From Porticoccus sp002341315 (GTDB lineage: Bacteria; Pseudomonadota; Gammaproteobacteria; Pseudomonadales; Porticoccaceae): a stretch of 64,000 nt of DNA. Position 1 is the first letter of the stretch; each line of letters starts with the position of its first letter. The notes below the pieces were generated by a model, which ran no database searches, was not told the DNA's origin, and saw nothing but the letters and a program-made list of their open reading frames with translations. The position numbers and the translations under genes are program-made. Location: assembly GCF_047634355.1 (NCBI RefSeq), contig NZ_JBLIAL010000008.1; one strand, written 5' to 3'. Shown here piece by piece: positions 33,366-41,092 of the stretch.

Positions 33366-34517
33366 ATGAATGTTGCTGGACAGGACCATGCTGGAACCAA
33401 TTCCTCTGAGCCCGCAGGGCCGGTAGAAAAAACAGCAGGCCAAAAATTTATTGCACTGATTTTATCAATTTTACCCTGGGCTATTGTCGGCACCCTGTTG
33501 TGGGCAGGCCTGTTTGTCAAACCAACTGCCGTGATAGAGGAAGTCACACCACCGGCGATTGATCGCCGTGACAATATTCTCGGCGTCACCCGAGTCGGCC
33601 CCGATGTTTATTGGGCGGCCGGTAACTACGGAAAAATCCTTATTTCCACTGACCGGGCGAAAACCTGGACCAATCAAAACTCCACCGTGGATATCCATTT
33701 TCAGGATATCGCTGCCTGGGATGAGAACCGTGCCGTGGCCGTGGGCAACAAGGGCGTTGCGGTGGTGACCGATGATGGCGGCAAGACCTGGACGTCAGTG
33801 GAGACACCAAAATCCGAAATTTCCAACAAGTTGTTGAAAGTCCATGTATCTCCCGGTGGCGAAGCGCTGGCGGTGGGTGAAATGGGTATGATTATTCAAA
33901 GTCTGGACTACGGAAATACCTGGAAGCGCCTGCGCGATGAAGAGGATGTCTTCTTCAATGACGTTGCCCGCACCAATGAAAACACCATCATCATCGCCGC
34001 TGAAGCAAGGGCGATTGAAGATCCTGATGCGCCTTATGATCCACATCAGCTGGTTCCGGACGCTTACGGACTGATTTTCAAAAGTGATGACAATGGTGAA
34101 ACCTGGCGCACGATTAAGACCGATAGCCTGAACAGTTTTGCGGCCATTGACTTCCGCAATGAGCTGGAAGGAGTTGCTGTCGGCTTGTCCGGTACCATTG
34201 TCGGCACCTTTGATGGCGGTGATACCTGGTCACATATCGATAGTAAAACCTCCGGTATGAAAGAGCATCTCATGGATGTTGCCTGGTCTGAGCACCTGAA
34301 GGAATGGGTAGGTATAGGCAACAAAGGCAAGTGGATAACCTTCTCCGGTGATCTGTCGTCATTTGACACACGTTTCCTGACAGAAGCCGACGCAGAAGTG
34401 AAGGATTTTACATCCCACTCAGAACTCGCCCTGACCGGTGATGGCGGGTTTATCGGTGTCGGTGAGACGGTCGGTTATATGGATCTCGAAACGAATCAGT
34501 GGACTTTGTTGCACTAG
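33366..34517 (+). CDS. Ycf48/BNR-repeat beta-propeller protein
   Basis: 383 residues. One membrane segment near the N-terminus (about 28-50, ending LLWAGLFV) anchors a beta-propeller with BNR-type repeats, visible as STDRAKTWTNQN, TDDGGKTWTSVE, SLDYGNTWKRL, SDDNGETWRTI and FDGGDTWSHI. It resembles the Ycf48/Hcf136 assembly factor fold, but no photosystem is implied. In many bacteria such genes precede an RND transporter, as here, and may be periplasmic adaptors for it. The RND gene follows after 86 bp. Confidence 0.85.
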   Translation: MNVAGQDHAGTNSSEPAGPVEKTAGQKFIALILSILPWAIVGTLLWAGLFVKPTAVIEEVTPPAIDRRDNILGVTRVGPDVYWAAGNYGKILISTDRAKTWTNQNSTVDIHFQDIAAWDENRAVAVGNKGVAVVTDDGGKTWTSVETPKSEISNKLLKVHVSPGGEALAVGEMGMIIQSLDYGNTWKRLRDEEDVFFNDVARTNENTIIIAAEARAIEDPDAPYDPHQLVPDAYGLIFKSDDNGETWRTIKTDSLNSFAAIDFRNELEGVAVGLSGTIVGTFDGGDTWSHIDSKTSGMKEHLMDVAWSEHLKEWVGIGNKGKWITFSGDLSSFDTRFLTEADAEVKDFTSHSELALTGDGGFIGVGETVGYMDLETNQWTLLH

Positions 34518-34603
34518 TCATTGACACAGTTGCGTGACGATTCAAATAAACAATTAAAAGATGCGCCCATCCAGGCAGTTTCGGATGGTTGGTGGAGGAT
34601 AAC

Positions 34604-36952
34604 ATGTTAGAAAAATTTGCACTTGCCTGTATCAAATTCAGAAAAAGTGTTCTGGCAGTGGTGGCTGTTCTCACAGTTATATTTGCTTACTTTGCACAGA
34701 ATATCGAAGTTAAAACCGTATTTGACGACCTGATGCCGACCTCGCATCCCTATGTTCAGATACACAACGAATACAAAAACACCTTCGGTGGCACCAATAT
34801 CATCACCTTCATGATCGAAGCGGAAGAAGGTGATATTTTCCAGATGCCGGTTTTGAAGAAGGTCCGTGATCTGACCCAGGGCCTTTACAAGATCAATGCG
34901 ATCAATGAATTCCAGATCTATTCGATCGCCGGTAAAAAACTGAAGGAAGTGCGCGCTTCCACAGAGGGGATTGAAAGTTTCCCCTATATGTGGCCTGCTC
35001 TTCCGGAAGACGAGGCCGGTATTGAAAGGCTTCGGGAAGCAATCTTGCGCAGCCCGCTGGTCTATGGGCCCTATGTGTCCAAAGATCTGACGGCAACGCT
35101 GGTGACGGTGGATTTCTACGACAATCTTCTCGAGTACAACCGCGCCTATAAACAGGCCTACGAACTGGTAGACCGGTTGGATGATGATACTGTCAATATC
35201 AGCCTGGTGGGTAATCCGGTTCTGTACGGTTGGGTAAACCACTTCCTGCCTGAAACCATGAATCTGGTGCTGGTGGCTGCGTTAATCTTCCTGGTACTGC
35301 TGTTCCTGATCAACAGAACCTGGCGCGGTACACTGTTGCCACTGTTGTCCGGTGCCATCAGTGCCACTTGGGCACTGGGCGCCGCCCATATGCTGGGTAT
35401 TCACTTCGATCCGCTGGTAGTGGTAGTGGCGATGTTGATTACCGCCCGTGCGGTATCGCATTCGGTGCAGATGATCACCCGTTTCCACGAAGAAATTGAC
35501 AAGATGACCGAGGGCCATGATCTCTGTTCAATAGAGGCGGCCCGTCTGACCCTGAAGGACCTGTTGCGTCCCGGCTTACTGGGTATTGCTACGGATGCTG
35601 GCTGTGTGACGGTAGTTGCGATCAGCCCGATTCCGCTGTTGCAGAAACTGGTGGTACTGGCGGTTGTCTGGGTTGGTACGGTGGCGGTGAGCTCGATTAT
35701 TGTCACGCCGATCCTGCTGTCATGGGTCAGAAAACCCAAGTCCTACGCCCACCCGCTGAATCTTGACCTGCTGGTGATCCGTCCCTTCCTTAACATGTGT
35801 GTGAAACTTGTGGAAACCCGTGCGCGCTACGTGGTGGTGACGTTCGCGCTGGCGCTGTTTGTTGTCTGTGGTTTTTACGCCGTGGATCTGAAAGTGGGTG
35901 ATGCCAATCCCGGTTCACCGATTCTCTGGCCTGATGCCCGTTACAATATCGACTCTGACAATATCAACAGCAAGTTCCCGGGTGCTGACCGGATGTTCGT
36001 GGTGTTTGGTAATGAAACCCGAGACGAGCAGGGCCTGATGAAAGAGGTCGAGTCTCTGGACAGCATGTTGCGTTTCCAGCGATACATGGAGCAACAGGAC
36101 GAAATTGGCGGTAGTCTGTCCTTGGCGGATGTGTTGCCTACGGTTAACCAGACAGTGCGGGAAGGTAACTACCGCTATGTGGAGCTGGGTGAAACGACCA
36201 CCAACAACGCCGAACTGATCTATATGTTCGAACGTGCCTCTGAGCCCGGTGACCTGCTTGGCTTTACCGATGTGAAAGCCACCAATGCTTCGGTGACGTT
36301 GTTCTTCACTGATCGTCAGGGTAAGACTATCCAGACAGCGATCGCCCGGATCAATGAGTTCAAGGACAACATGGAAGTCGAAGGGCTGACCATTCACATG
36401 GCTGGCGGGATCATCGGCGTGATCGGTGCGGTGAACGAGGTTATCCTCTCCGGACAGATTCAGTCGATTGCACTGGCGCTCTTCATCCTAGTGATGATGT
36501 GTATCATTGTGTATCGCTCCAGTATTGCGGGGATGTTCTTTATGGTCCCGGTGGTGTTGTCCAATCTGGTAACCTTCGCCTTCATGGCATGGCAGAACAT
36601 TGGTATGAACATCAATACCGTGCCCGTTGCTGCGCTGGGTATTGGCCTCGGTGTGGACTACGCACTGTACATCTGTGACCGTATCCAGATCGAATACAAA
36701 TCTGGCAAGTCACACATCGAAGCTATTTCCATGTCTCTGCACTGTGCGGGACGGGGTGTGCTGGTAACTGCTCTGGTACTGATTGCCAGCGTTGCTGTAT
36801 GGTTGTTCTCTTCATTGAGATTCCAGGCTGAGATGGGGATGTTGATTGGTCTGTGGCTGTGTGTCTCTGCATTGAGTGCACTGTTCCTGATGCCGGCTCT
36901 TGCCTTTATCTTCAAGCCGCGTTTCCTGTTTGGTGAAGTACAGCACCACTGA
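34604..36952 (+). CDS. RND-superfamily (MMPL/HAE3-like) exporter
   Basis: A 782-residue inner-membrane transporter with two repeats, each a first helix, a large periplasmic loop and a five-helix bundle. It shows VDYALYICDRIQIEYKSGKS after the second bundle and GADRMFVVFGNE in the second loop. The HAE3/MMPL group moves lipids and other hydrophobic molecules. ATG 34604 is preceded by GGAGG at 5 nt; the frame is open slightly upstream. With the DUF1302, DUF1329 and Ycf48-like genes it forms a predicted envelope-spanning lipid/hydrophobic transport set. A terminator follows. Confidence 0.9.
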   Translation: MLEKFALACIKFRKSVLAVVAVLTVIFAYFAQNIEVKTVFDDLMPTSHPYVQIHNEYKNTFGGTNIITFMIEAEEGDIFQMPVLKKVRDLTQGLYKINAINEFQIYSIAGKKLKEVRASTEGIESFPYMWPALPEDEAGIERLREAILRSPLVYGPYVSKDLTATLVTVDFYDNLLEYNRAYKQAYELVDRLDDDTVNISLVGNPVLYGWVNHFLPETMNLVLVAALIFLVLLFLINRTWRGTLLPLLSGAISATWALGAAHMLGIHFDPLVVVVAMLITARAVSHSVQMITRFHEEIDKMTEGHDLCSIEAARLTLKDLLRPGLLGIATDAGCVTVVAISPIPLLQKLVVLAVVWVGTVAVSSIIVTPILLSWVRKPKSYAHPLNLDLLVIRPFLNMCVKLVETRARYVVVTFALALFVVCGFYAVDLKVGDANPGSPILWPDARYNIDSDNINSKFPGADRMFVVFGNETRDEQGLMKEVESLDSMLRFQRYMEQQDEIGGSLSLADVLPTVNQTVREGNYRYVELGETTTNNAELIYMFERASEPGDLLGFTDVKATNASVTLFFTDRQGKTIQTAIARINEFKDNMEVEGLTIHMAGGIIGVIGAVNEVILSGQIQSIALALFILVMMCIIVYRSSIAGMFFMVPVVLSNLVTFAFMAWQNIGMNINTVPVAALGIGLGVDYALYICDRIQIEYKSGKSHIEAISMSLHCAGRGVLVTALVLIASVAVWLFSSLRFQAEMGMLIGLWLCVSALSALFLMPALAFIFKPRFLFGEVQHH

Positions 36953-36986
36953 CAGGAGAATAGCCTGAATTCCAATGCAAGATTAA

Positions 36987-37014
36987 ACAGGGCCCGCAAG
37001 GGCCTTGTTTTTTT
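36987..37014 (+). terminator. Terminator of the RND gene
   Basis: ACAGGGCCC (36987-36995) pairs with GGGCCTTGT (37000-37008), with one G-U pair and a GCAA loop. A T7 run follows. It begins about 35 bp after the RND stop. Confidence 0.88.
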
Positions 37015-37177
37015 GTAGCGTAGATATCGGGTTCAGTGTTTTATGGCCAGTTATCTAAGAGGTGTTCGCTTTGGCCTTGAGGTAAAGTTGATAAGGCTGG
37101 TAGATGTCTTCATTTTACCGGCTCGATTGATCGAACCAACCATTAACTGAAAATACGGATTTGACCCAACAACAATA

Positions 37178-37462
37178 ATGAAAATGAATACCGATGTGCT
37201 GGAATTTAATGAATCCTACCGGAATGGTGCAAAAAAGCTGGCTGTTTACCCGCTCTATGGTCTGACCAAACGTGAATCAGAAGTTGTATTGAGGATCGCG
37301 CTGGGCAAGACCAATGATGAGGTGGCGGTACTGTTGGGTATCACCCCGGCCACGGTCAAGCTCCACATGCGAAGTGCCCGGCTCAAGCTGGGTGCCAATA
37401 ACTCGATCTATCTGATCAGTCGTTGTTTCATGCTGGGTATTTTGCGCGCTGTGTCTGGTTGA
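37178..37462 (+). CDS. Small stand-alone LuxR-type HTH protein
   Basis: 94 residues that are essentially a single GerE/LuxR helix-turn-helix: LTKRESEVVLRIALGKTNDEVAVLLGITPATVKLHMRSARLKLG spans about residues 28-70. There is no receiver or autoinducer domain. ATG 37178 is followed by a second ATG at 37184. It lies at the end of the sigma-54-linked cluster with its own intergenic region, so it might regulate locally. Target unknown. Confidence 0.8.
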   Translation: MKMNTDVLEFNESYRNGAKKLAVYPLYGLTKRESEVVLRIALGKTNDEVAVLLGITPATVKLHMRSARLKLGANNSIYLISRCFMLGILRAVSG

Positions 37463-37507
37463 TTCCCCTGCTGTATTTCTGTTTGACGCCGTTGCTGGCA
37501 GTTCTCC

Positions 37508-37541
37508 CCCCTGACAGGCTGGTGGCGGGGCGTGTCAGGGG
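37508..37541 (+). terminator. Hairpin between the LuxR gene and pgi
   Basis: CCCCTGACA (37508-37516) and TGTCAGGGG (37533-37541) form a perfect 9-bp stem between convergent genes. The right arm overlaps the pgi stop region. ATTTTG follows on the plus strand, so termination of the LuxR gene is plausible but not strong. Confidence 0.45.
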
Positions 37542-39163
37542 ATTTTGAATAATCCCGTGCGGCGGCTGATGTGGTCAAGCAATTGCCGTGTAGACGGGTC
37601 AGGTGCATCTACGCCGTTTCTCATGCTGTCATGTTCAGACAGCAGACCGGACGCAATGCCTTTACCGAGTTCGACGCCCCATTGGTCGTAGGAATTGATG
37701 TTCCAGATCGCGCCCTGCACAAAGACCTTGTGCTCATAGAGCGCCAGCACCTGGCCGAGATGGTAGGGTGTGAGCGTATCGAGCAGCAGTAGGTTGGAGG
37801 GTTTGTTGCCGGGACATAATCTGTGGGCCGGGAGATCCGCCTGGTCGCGATTGCCGACCATTAACGCAGATGCCTGTGCCAGTAAATTCGCCAGCAGTGT
37901 GCGGTGGTGTTCATCAATACTGTGGGGTTCATTGACCGCGGCGATCAAGTCGAGCGGTATTAAATGGGTGCTCTGGTGAAACAGCTGAAAAAAAGTGTGC
38001 TGTGCGTTGGTGCCGGTTTGTCCCCAGAGGGCGGGACCAGTCTGGTAATCAATGGTTTCGCCGGATTGCGAGACAGACTTGCCGTTACTCTCCATATCGA
38101 GTTGTTGCAGATAGCTGGGCAGCTGTGACAAACGCTGGCAGTAGGGGATGATGGCCACTGATGGTGCGTCGAGAAAATTCCGGTACCAGATACCCAGCAG
38201 GGCCATGATAACCGGCAGGTTCTCGGCGAAAGGTGCTGAACGGAAATGCCGATCCATTGCCCGGGCGCCACTTAGCATTTCTGTAAAATGCTCGTGTCCC
38301 AGACTGATCGAAATGGTCAGTCCCACACAGGACCATACCGAGTAGCGACCACCCACCCACTCATCAAATGTCAGAATCTGTGATGACGGGATACCGAAAG
38401 CTTCGGCGTTTTGACGGCTGGCGGTCAGTGCGATGATCTGGCGGCTGCTCACCAGTCCCGACTGCTGCAGTTTATTCTCCAGCCAGTGCAGGGTGGTACG
38501 TGTGTTTAACAGTGTTTCCTGGGTAGTAAAGGTCTTGCTGGCGACAATCACCAATGTTCGTTCAGGATCGAGTTGATTGAGGGTGTTGAGTACATCCTCT
38601 CCATCCACGTTGGCGATAAAGTGAACCCGCAGATCGGGGTGCCTGTAGGGGCGCAATGCCTGGCAGGCCAGCTGGGGGCCGAGTACTGAGCCGCCGATGC
38701 CGATATGAACGATATCCCGCACGGGTTTGCCCGTGACACCGAGCCACCTGCCTTCGCGGATTGACCTGCTGATAGTCGCCATCTCGGCCAGTGTGGCACT
38801 AATCTGTTCGTCCAGTGGTTGTCCCCCGCACTGGTAACCATCTTCCCGCTCACCTCGCAGTGCCGTGTGAAGTGCAGCGCGCTGTTCCGAGCTGTTGATT
38901 AGATCCCCGTTAAACAGGGCAGCCCGCTGTTGCTCCAATGCGGATTGTTCGGCGAGGGCCAGCAGGGCTGAAAAAATGGTTTCGTCGATCAGATTTTTTG
39001 AATAATCCAGCAGCAACCCGTCCACCGACAGGGCAAAACGCCGATGGCGATCCGGGTCCTTCTGGAACAGCGACATCAAGTCGAGTCGTTTGCCTCCCGC
39101 TGCCAGTGTTTCCAGCGTATGCCAGGCAGGCAGTGTATCGGGCGGGGAGGTTGTTTTTGTCAT
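37535..39163 (-). CDS. pgi: Glucose-6-phosphate isomerase
   Basis: Interconverts glucose-6-phosphate and fructose-6-phosphate. At 542 residues it is the normal length. Family signatures include VHIGIGGSVLGPQLA in the first third, the VVGGRYSVWS-type block (here WVGGRYSVWSCVGL) in the middle, and the conserved EHKVFVQGAIWNINSYDQWGVELGK near the end. It is on the minus strand, downstream of gap on the same strand with a gap of about 125 bp. Confidence 0.96.
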   Translation of the reverse strand: MTKTTSPPDTLPAWHTLETLAAGGKRLDLMSLFQKDPDRHRRFALSVDGLLLDYSKNLIDETIFSALLALAEQSALEQQRAALFNGDLINSSEQRAALHTALRGEREDGYQCGGQPLDEQISATLAEMATISRSIREGRWLGVTGKPVRDIVHIGIGGSVLGPQLACQALRPYRHPDLRVHFIANVDGEDVLNTLNQLDPERTLVIVASKTFTTQETLLNTRTTLHWLENKLQQSGLVSSRQIIALTASRQNAEAFGIPSSQILTFDEWVGGRYSVWSCVGLTISISLGHEHFTEMLSGARAMDRHFRSAPFAENLPVIMALLGIWYRNFLDAPSVAIIPYCQRLSQLPSYLQQLDMESNGKSVSQSGETIDYQTGPALWGQTGTNAQHTFFQLFHQSTHLIPLDLIAAVNEPHSIDEHHRTLLANLLAQASALMVGNRDQADLPAHRLCPGNKPSNLLLLDTLTPYHLGQVLALYEHKVFVQGAIWNINSYDQWGVELGKGIASGLLSEHDSMRNGVDAPDPSTRQLLDHISRRTGLFKIP

Positions 39164-39288
39164 GCGGGGGACTCGTTTTAATTTGATCGCTATCTGATTT
39201 TGTCGGTCAGTATCGCATACGCGATGATGAACGGTTGGTATGGAAAGGTCTGGCCGTAGTTTGTCGTATTATTTTAACACCGGTCACT

Positions 39289-40296
39289 CTACAGATGTCG
39301 GCCCATGACCAGGCAGGTATCCAGCATGCGGTTGGAAAACCCCCACTCATTGTCATACCAGGCGAGGACCTTGACCAGCTGGTCGCAAACCCGGGTGTGT
39401 GTGCCATCGAAAATACTGGAATAGGCGGAGTGGTTGAAATCGACGGACACCATCGGCTCTTTCGTATAGGCGAGCACTTTACCCAGTGGGCCGCGAGCTG
39501 CCTGCTGCATGATCTCGTTCACCTCGGTCGCTGTGGTGGCCCGGCCGGCCGTAAAGGTGAGATCCACCAGCGACACATTGGCGGTGGGTACCCTGACGGC
39601 CATGCCGTCCAGCTTTCCCGACAGTTCGGGCAGCACCAGACCGATGGCTTTGGCAGCGCCCGTGCGGGTGGGAATCATGGATAGCGTGGCCGAGCGCGCC
39701 CGGTAAAGATCTTCGTGGTAGACATCCACCAGATGCTGGTCATTGGTGTAGGCATGAATTGTGGTCATGAAACCCGTTTCAATGCCGAGTGCTGCGGACA
39801 GCGGTTGAACCAGCGGTGCCAGACAATTGGTGGTACAGGAGGCATTGGATACGATCCGGTGTTTGGCGGTCAGCAGTGTGTGATTGATACCGAACACGAC
39901 TGTGGCATCCACATCCTTGCCCGGTGCTGAAATCAGCACTTTTCTGGCTCCGGCCTGTAAATGCCCGGCGGCCTTTTCCCGGTCGGTAAAGTGTCCCGTG
40001 CATTCCAGAGCGATATCCACCTGCAACGCCAGCCAGGGGAGGTTTGCCGGATTCGGCTCGGCGAGCACCCTGATGGCGTCCTCGCCGATGAACAGGGTCT
40101 CGTCGTCGTGGCTCACCGGCTGGTGGAATTGACCGTGAACACTGTCAAACCGGGTCAGGTGCGCGTTGATGGCCACATTGCCCTGATCATTGATCGCGAC
40201 AATGGTCATCTGCTCCCTGAGCTCTGGTTTTTCGTAAAAAGCCCTGAGGATATTCCTGCCGATACGGCCGTAGCCGTTAATTGCTATGCGCAGCAT
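39289..40296 (-). CDS. gap: Glyceraldehyde-3-phosphate dehydrogenase
   Basis: Oxidises glyceraldehyde-3-phosphate with NAD(P). It has 335 residues: a Rossmann motif INGYGRIGRN at the N-terminus, the active-site SNASCTTNC near residue 150 and the terminal WYDNEWGFSNRMLD. TTIHAYTNDQHLVD favours GAPDH over erythrose-4-phosphate dehydrogenase, although the two are close. It is adjacent to pgi, forming a small glycolytic group next to tRNA-Arg. Confidence 0.93.
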   Translation of the reverse strand: MLRIAINGYGRIGRNILRAFYEKPELREQMTIVAINDQGNVAINAHLTRFDSVHGQFHQPVSHDDETLFIGEDAIRVLAEPNPANLPWLALQVDIALECTGHFTDREKAAGHLQAGARKVLISAPGKDVDATVVFGINHTLLTAKHRIVSNASCTTNCLAPLVQPLSAALGIETGFMTTIHAYTNDQHLVDVYHEDLYRARSATLSMIPTRTGAAKAIGLVLPELSGKLDGMAVRVPTANVSLVDLTFTAGRATTATEVNEIMQQAARGPLGKVLAYTKEPMVSVDFNHSAYSSIFDGTHTRVCDQLVKVLAWYDNEWGFSNRMLDTCLVMGRHL

Positions 40297-40453
40297 GCTC
40301 GTCTCCTTTTAACCCTTATTATTGCCTGAATGACGGAGCAACAACATCCCCAATTTGGGTCGTGGCAGACCGCGACAATCGTCTTACCTCAAAACCAAAA
40401 ATGGCTTTTGACTTGACTCTCCGCAGTCACTTCAATATATTACGCGGCCTCAC

Positions 40454-40530
40454 GCACTCGTAGCTCAGCTGGATAGAGTACTCGGCTACGAACCGAGCGG
40501 TCGGAGGTTCGAATCCTCCCGAGTGCGCCA
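40454..40530 (+). tRNA. tRNA-Arg (anticodon ACG)
   Basis: 77 nt. Acceptor arms GCACTCG (40454-40460) and CGAGTGC (40520-40526) pair fully, and the CCA end is encoded. The anticodon stem CTCGG/CCGAG encloses CTACGAA with anticodon ACG at 40488-40490. The T-arm is GGAGGTTCGAATCCTCC. The body is almost identical to E. coli argV-type tRNAs. In E. coli this tRNA follows serV; here the two are 28 kb apart. Confidence 0.97.
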
Positions 40531-40532
40531 TT

Positions 40533-40570
40533 TCAATAAAAACCCGGCCTTGTGCCGGGTTTTTTATTGA
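40533..40570 (+). terminator. Terminator of tRNA-Arg
   Basis: ACCCGGC and GCCGGGT pair around a short CTTGT loop. The stem is extended by A5/T6 and TCAAT/ATTGA flanks. It starts 2 nt after the tRNA CCA. Confidence 0.88.
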
Positions 40571-40585
40571 ATCGATTTTGAGAGT

Positions 40586-40685
40586 TCGAACCGATTGGAG
40601 GTTCGACAACTTCCGCGAGGAAGTTGGACCCAGCAACCGCAGGTTGCGCAGCCCCGCAGGGGGAAAAACGGCCACAAGCCGTTTT
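40586..40685 (+). repeat. Run of five consecutive small perfect hairpins
   Basis: Within 100 bp: TCGAACC/GGTTCGA (40586-40606), CAACTTCC/GGAAGTTG with a GCGA loop (40607-40626), GCAACC/GGTTGC with a GCA loop (40633-40647), CCCC/GGGG with a GCA loop (40652-40662) and AAAACGGC/GCCGTTTT with a CACAA loop (40665-40685). They are nearly contiguous and follow the tRNA terminator. No gene overlaps them. Function unknown. Confidence 0.8.
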
Positions 40686-40750
40686 GAGTCAATCCGCCCA
40701 CAAGCCGTTTTGAGTCAATCCGCCCACAAGCCGTTTTGAGTCAATCCGCC
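40673..40750 (+). repeat. Three perfect 26-bp tandem repeats
   Basis: Identical units occupy 40673-40698, 40699-40724 and 40725-40750, each starting CACAAGCCGTTTTGAG and ending TCAATCCGCC. The first unit supplies the loop and right arm of the last hairpin in the preceding array; the later units lack the left arm. The repeats are identical, suggesting recent expansion. Confidence 0.92.
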
Positions 40751-41092
40751 CCCGAGCTCCGGTACTGGCTGCTCGACTGGCTCCTCGACGCCGAGCATAA
40801 CTGCTCCCAAGTGATTTCCGAGCACTGTAGGCACGAGACAGCGCTGCGGTTAGGTGACGACCCGCAGGGAGTACCGAGTAATTATCTCCCTTGACGGAAT
40901 ATAAATGCCCACAAAGGTCACGACTCTGCAAACTGATCGGCCCGCCGGCTCAGCTGGCGGTCGTTCAACGGCGTGCAAAATGGCGATTTGTAGATACTCT
41001 CCCGAAGAGTCCGCCATAAAGCAAAACCTCGCCTTTTCAGGCGGGTTTTCTGTCATCGAGGATATTTGAAGGGGCTCAGTCTAAACCGATGA
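40751..41092 (+). other. Non-coding stretch with a possible small RNA end
   Basis: About 340 bp with no convincing gene. Near its end are a hairpin ACTCT/AGAGT (around 40996-41010) and then a terminator-like stem with AAAACC on the left and GGTTTT on the right (41023-41049). Together they resemble the 3' end of a small RNA or of a lost RNA gene. No promoter stands out; TTGACG near 40890 has no good -10 partner. Confidence 0.4.
41023..41049 (+). terminator. Terminator-like hairpin
   Basis: AAAACCTCGCC pairs with GGCGGGTTTT (one bulged T) around a short TTTTCA loop, ending in TTTT. No gene on the plus strand precedes it closely. On the minus strand it lies just past the symporter stop codon and could terminate that gene, as the stem is nearly symmetrical. 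Confidence 0.55.

Noticed and set aside
40427..40675. Frame opposite tRNA-Arg, with GGFEPPTARFVAEY
   Set aside because: Translation of the tRNA antisense and its flanking hairpins.
40920..41010. Possible degenerate tRNA ending GAGTCCGCCA
   Set aside because: There is no T-arm with TTCGA, no D-arm, and spacing between the possible acceptor strands is wrong.
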